A DNA stretch of 64,000 nucleotides, taken from contig JBBMNZ010000018.1 of the NCBI GenBank assembly GCA_037954325.1, positions 12,724,501 through 12,788,500 of the forward strand, in the 5' to 3' direction. The first letter of the stretch is position 1. Every line of letters begins with the position of its first letter. Position numbers and translations under genes: made by a program. Positions 61,420-64,000 of this stretch are shown piece by piece. The notes below the pieces were generated by a model. The model saw only the letters and a program-made list of their open reading frames with translations. It was not told the DNA's origin and did not search any database. The stretch comes from Fistularia commersonii. Lineage: Eukaryota > Chordata > Actinopteri > Syngnathiformes > Fistulariidae.

Positions 61420-64000
61420 ATAAGCATCCAAACCCTACGTGGCATTGCCCTGTACTCCTCAGAAAGATTGGTTACCGTGTCAGTACTGAGAAAACACAAA
61501 ACCCCGAAACACATCTGAGACACAAGTAAGGCAGGGCGAAAACACACACACTTAGATATCCAACGGGAAGCACTCAGTAAAATCCATCTTTTGCTGAAAC
61601 ATAATCCTCATCAAAACAGAGGTATCAGCGTGTCGGAGGGTTTAATGCCTGACATCCTACTTTACTCTCAGATATCTCCTGGTCTCTGGATGTGTCTGCT
61701 CGTGGGGACGAAGAATATCCCACCGCTGAAGTGATAAGATAGTTGATTGTGCATTCTGAAAAATAAAAATAAAAATCTCACGCGGAATGTGACTCATCTC
61801 TGACAGCAACCCACGCACAGGAGTTTTGTTAAAACACGAAGGAGAGGGTTGTTCTGGCGGAGCCGTTTTAACAGGGCCTGATATGAGACGGTTATTTTTC
61901 CTGTCCGCGACGACGGTAAACTAACAAGGCATAAAGTATACAGGAACCCCGCCAAAGGGGAATCTGACGTGCCACCTGATCTCTCCTTCCTGTGGGTGGG
62001 TTTCCTCCGTGTGTCCTCCTGCTGCTAACCTTTTGTTTGCCTTTTTTTTTTTTTCTTCCAAATTTGGTGTTGCATGGAAAGCTCATGCATGGGGAGGGAA
62101 GGGGGGGGGGGGGGGGGCTTTTCCACCCATTACATGCTGCAGATCAGGGTCAAGGGCAGCTTTCCTCCTCCGCTGGCCACGCTCCATCTCCTCATCCCTT
62201 CATCCCCTCATCCCCGCGAGAGTAGCCACATGCCAACAAGTAGAGCGATGAACTTTTCTGGGACAGCTTGCTTTGAGGGATGGTGCATTATAGAAAGTCA
62301 AATGCCTGCCTGCGTGGTTTAGTTAGAGAGCAGAATAGCGCTTTTTAAAAAAAAAAAAACAAAAAAAAAAACATGCAAGTCTTCTCTGCACTCACAACCC
62401 CAAAAAGGTTTCTGTGTATGCGCTGGCAACGGAAAGCCTCTGAGGCCAGCATACAAAGAAATGTCTTTTCCATTTGTGACATCTCCTTAGGCGAACACTA
62501 TCTAAATAATAAATTATGGTAATGACTGTCTCCTACCAGAAGTGTTTGTCATGCTCCTGCAATGTTTGAGCCTCGACGCGTGGGGTGATGCTAGAAGAGA
62601 AGTTGGCACTGGAGGGGTGATTGCTTTTTTTCTCCCAACCCCCTCAATCGACACGTTAATGGACCAGTAGGTTTTCTCTGGGTGAATTTCATATCTTGTA
62701 GTCGAGAAGCAGCTCTTAACCTGACCGATTAAAAAACATTTGCTGCTCGAGTCATTGTGGAAGTGATTAATGTGGTAAATTATATCCATCAGATGAAGAT
62801 TGGACTGGATTTCTTCACAAACTTTTTTGAAGTACTTTCGCACAGTGACCTCTGGGGAGGAATGTTGAAAACATTTCAACGCTGCAAAGACAGCTGACAA
62901 AAAATTGCAGTAAAATTAGCTCTTTAAAATACTGTTTGCTTTGCATATAGACATTTAGTTGCATAAAACTATCACTTCTGTGTGCGTGTGTGTCTGTGTG
63001 CGTCCAGGGCCAAATACAAGACACACTGGATGTTGAGGATATTTGACGCTATGTTAGCTGTTACACCCATCACTGGTGCAAATGTTTTGAGGGGGGCTGC
63101 TTTTGAAAGAATGAATCTTAAACATTTACAAACAATTACAAAAAACACCAATGTGTTCGTGTGAAAGGGGAAACTGTAGTGTGAAAACTTTTTTTGCGAT
63201 TTTTGCACAACATGACACAACAACAAGACAAGATGGCAATAAACTAGTTAGAAAAGCCGTCGAACAGACGAGATACAAACTTGCAACGTTAGCAGACATT
63301 AGCCTGTACATGTGTCATATGTGTGTCATGCCTGTAAGCCAAATGTTATTAATTAGATATATGCATCCAGGGAGCCCTTGGGCCAAACTCGAAAGGGAGC
63401 GAAGTCATCTGGGTCAGCAGTGATCTTCTACATGACAATTAGCAGGTTAATGGACATAAATGCCTCAAAATGTGATAAACACCAAGAGCTGGAGCAACGG
63501 TTCATTTGCTGCGCAGTCAGCCTTTCTGTCAATTACGCCGTGGCGGGGGTCGGATTGAAAACAAATAAAGGAATAACACGAGTTGATGAGATCAAGCCTG
63601 GTTGGGAGGACGGAACCGCACTTATGAAATCGTGTAACACAAGTGGAAAAGGAAATGGTAAATTCCCTTCATTAGTACTAAAAGGGCTTCACAGTGTCGT
63701 CACTGATACAATCAAACACTAATGGCGCAGGCCGCTATGCTACTTTCAAGCCAGCTCAGGAGGCTACGGCCGAGCCATAAATGTGTGTCGGACGTCCCTC
63801 CTGGCTGGGAGCAAGACGGACTTTGTATCCTGACCTGTCAGTAGATGCCACAGGTGCGCTTATCACATTGGAAAACACACTCGTAGCCGCCGCATGTCAC
63901 GACGGCCCCAATGATGTGTAGAAACACTGGTTTCCTGCAGACTGGCACAAGGGACGGAGCTCTCCGTCCCATTGGTGACATCCGAGTGGCTTCCTTTACA

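Larger units (their letters stand above)
57540..64000 (-). other. strn4: probable strn4 intron 1 (partial)
   Basis: No sequence resembling the HEWARFE-type exon 1 was seen on the minus strand. It contains the Tc1-like element at 58054, a dispersed repeat at 58885, a (TC)n run at 60034-60052, a CA array at 61391, and G-runs at 61321-61339 and 62101-62117. No other gene is supported in 59106-64000. Confidence 0.7.

Noticed and set aside
62514..62900. 128-codon minus frame as strn4 exon 1 or a new gene
   Set aside because: No HEWARFE-like coiled-coil motif, no good donor at its end, and no recognisable domain.

Overview
The window looks like nuclear DNA of a ray-finned (teleost) fish. The genes are split by GT-AG introns, many only 80-150 bp long. 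CA/GT microsatellites are very frequent. The interspersed repeats are typical of fish: Tc1-like inverted-repeat elements, hAT elements, LINE tails ending in a polyadenylation-like hexamer plus a short tandem repeat, and LINE reverse-transcriptase fragments. Nothing prokaryotic or viral was seen.

Three protein genes can be supported, all on the minus strand. (1) A single-coding-exon class A receptor of the GPR4/GPR65/GPR68/GPR132 group lies at 6883-7917, with an upstream 5'UTR splice acceptor. (2) A complete serine/threonine protein kinase D gene, prkd2, lies at 16370-44840. I could join 19 coding exons in frame to 936 codons: a hydrophobic N-terminal domain, C1a, C1b, an acidic linker, a PH domain, the kinase domain and a C-terminal PDZ-binding tail. 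One of the exons is an 18-nt microexon. (3) Exons 2-17 of striatin-4, strn4, lie at 50738-57539: coiled coil, acidic linker, WD40 repeats and stop. Its first exon is not in the window and probably lies beyond position 64000. The order strn4 then prkd2, head to tail on one strand, is the arrangement I know from human 19q13.32, which supports both identifications. Protein kinase D2 acts downstream of diacylglycerol and PKC, at membranes and the Golgi. Striatin-4 is a scaffold subunit of STRIPAK phosphatase-kinase complexes. Their adjacency is ancestral linkage; nothing here shows a joint function.

Layout: 1-6.9 kb is repeat-derived sequence (LINE fragments and a 21-bp minisatellite). 6.9-8.0 kb is the receptor. 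8.0-16.4 kb is intergenic, with Tc1, LINE-tail, hAT and Tigger-like remnants. 16.4-25.5 kb holds exons 2-19 of prkd2. 25.5-44.5 kb is prkd2 intron 1 (19 kb), filled with microsatellites and non-autonomous elements. 44.5-44.8 kb is prkd2 exon 1. 44.9-50.7 kb is intergenic. 50.7-57.5 kb is strn4, with a hAT element nested inside another inverted-repeat element in intron 5. 57.5-64 kb is probably strn4 intron 1, with a LINE fragment nested in a Tc1-like element.

I found no convincing undescribed multi-gene system. The most rewarding observations concern gene structure: the prkd2 microexon, a GT microsatellite that forms a prkd2 splice donor, and altered signature residues in the kinase and the receptor. 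Next come the nested transposon insertions with intact target-site duplications.
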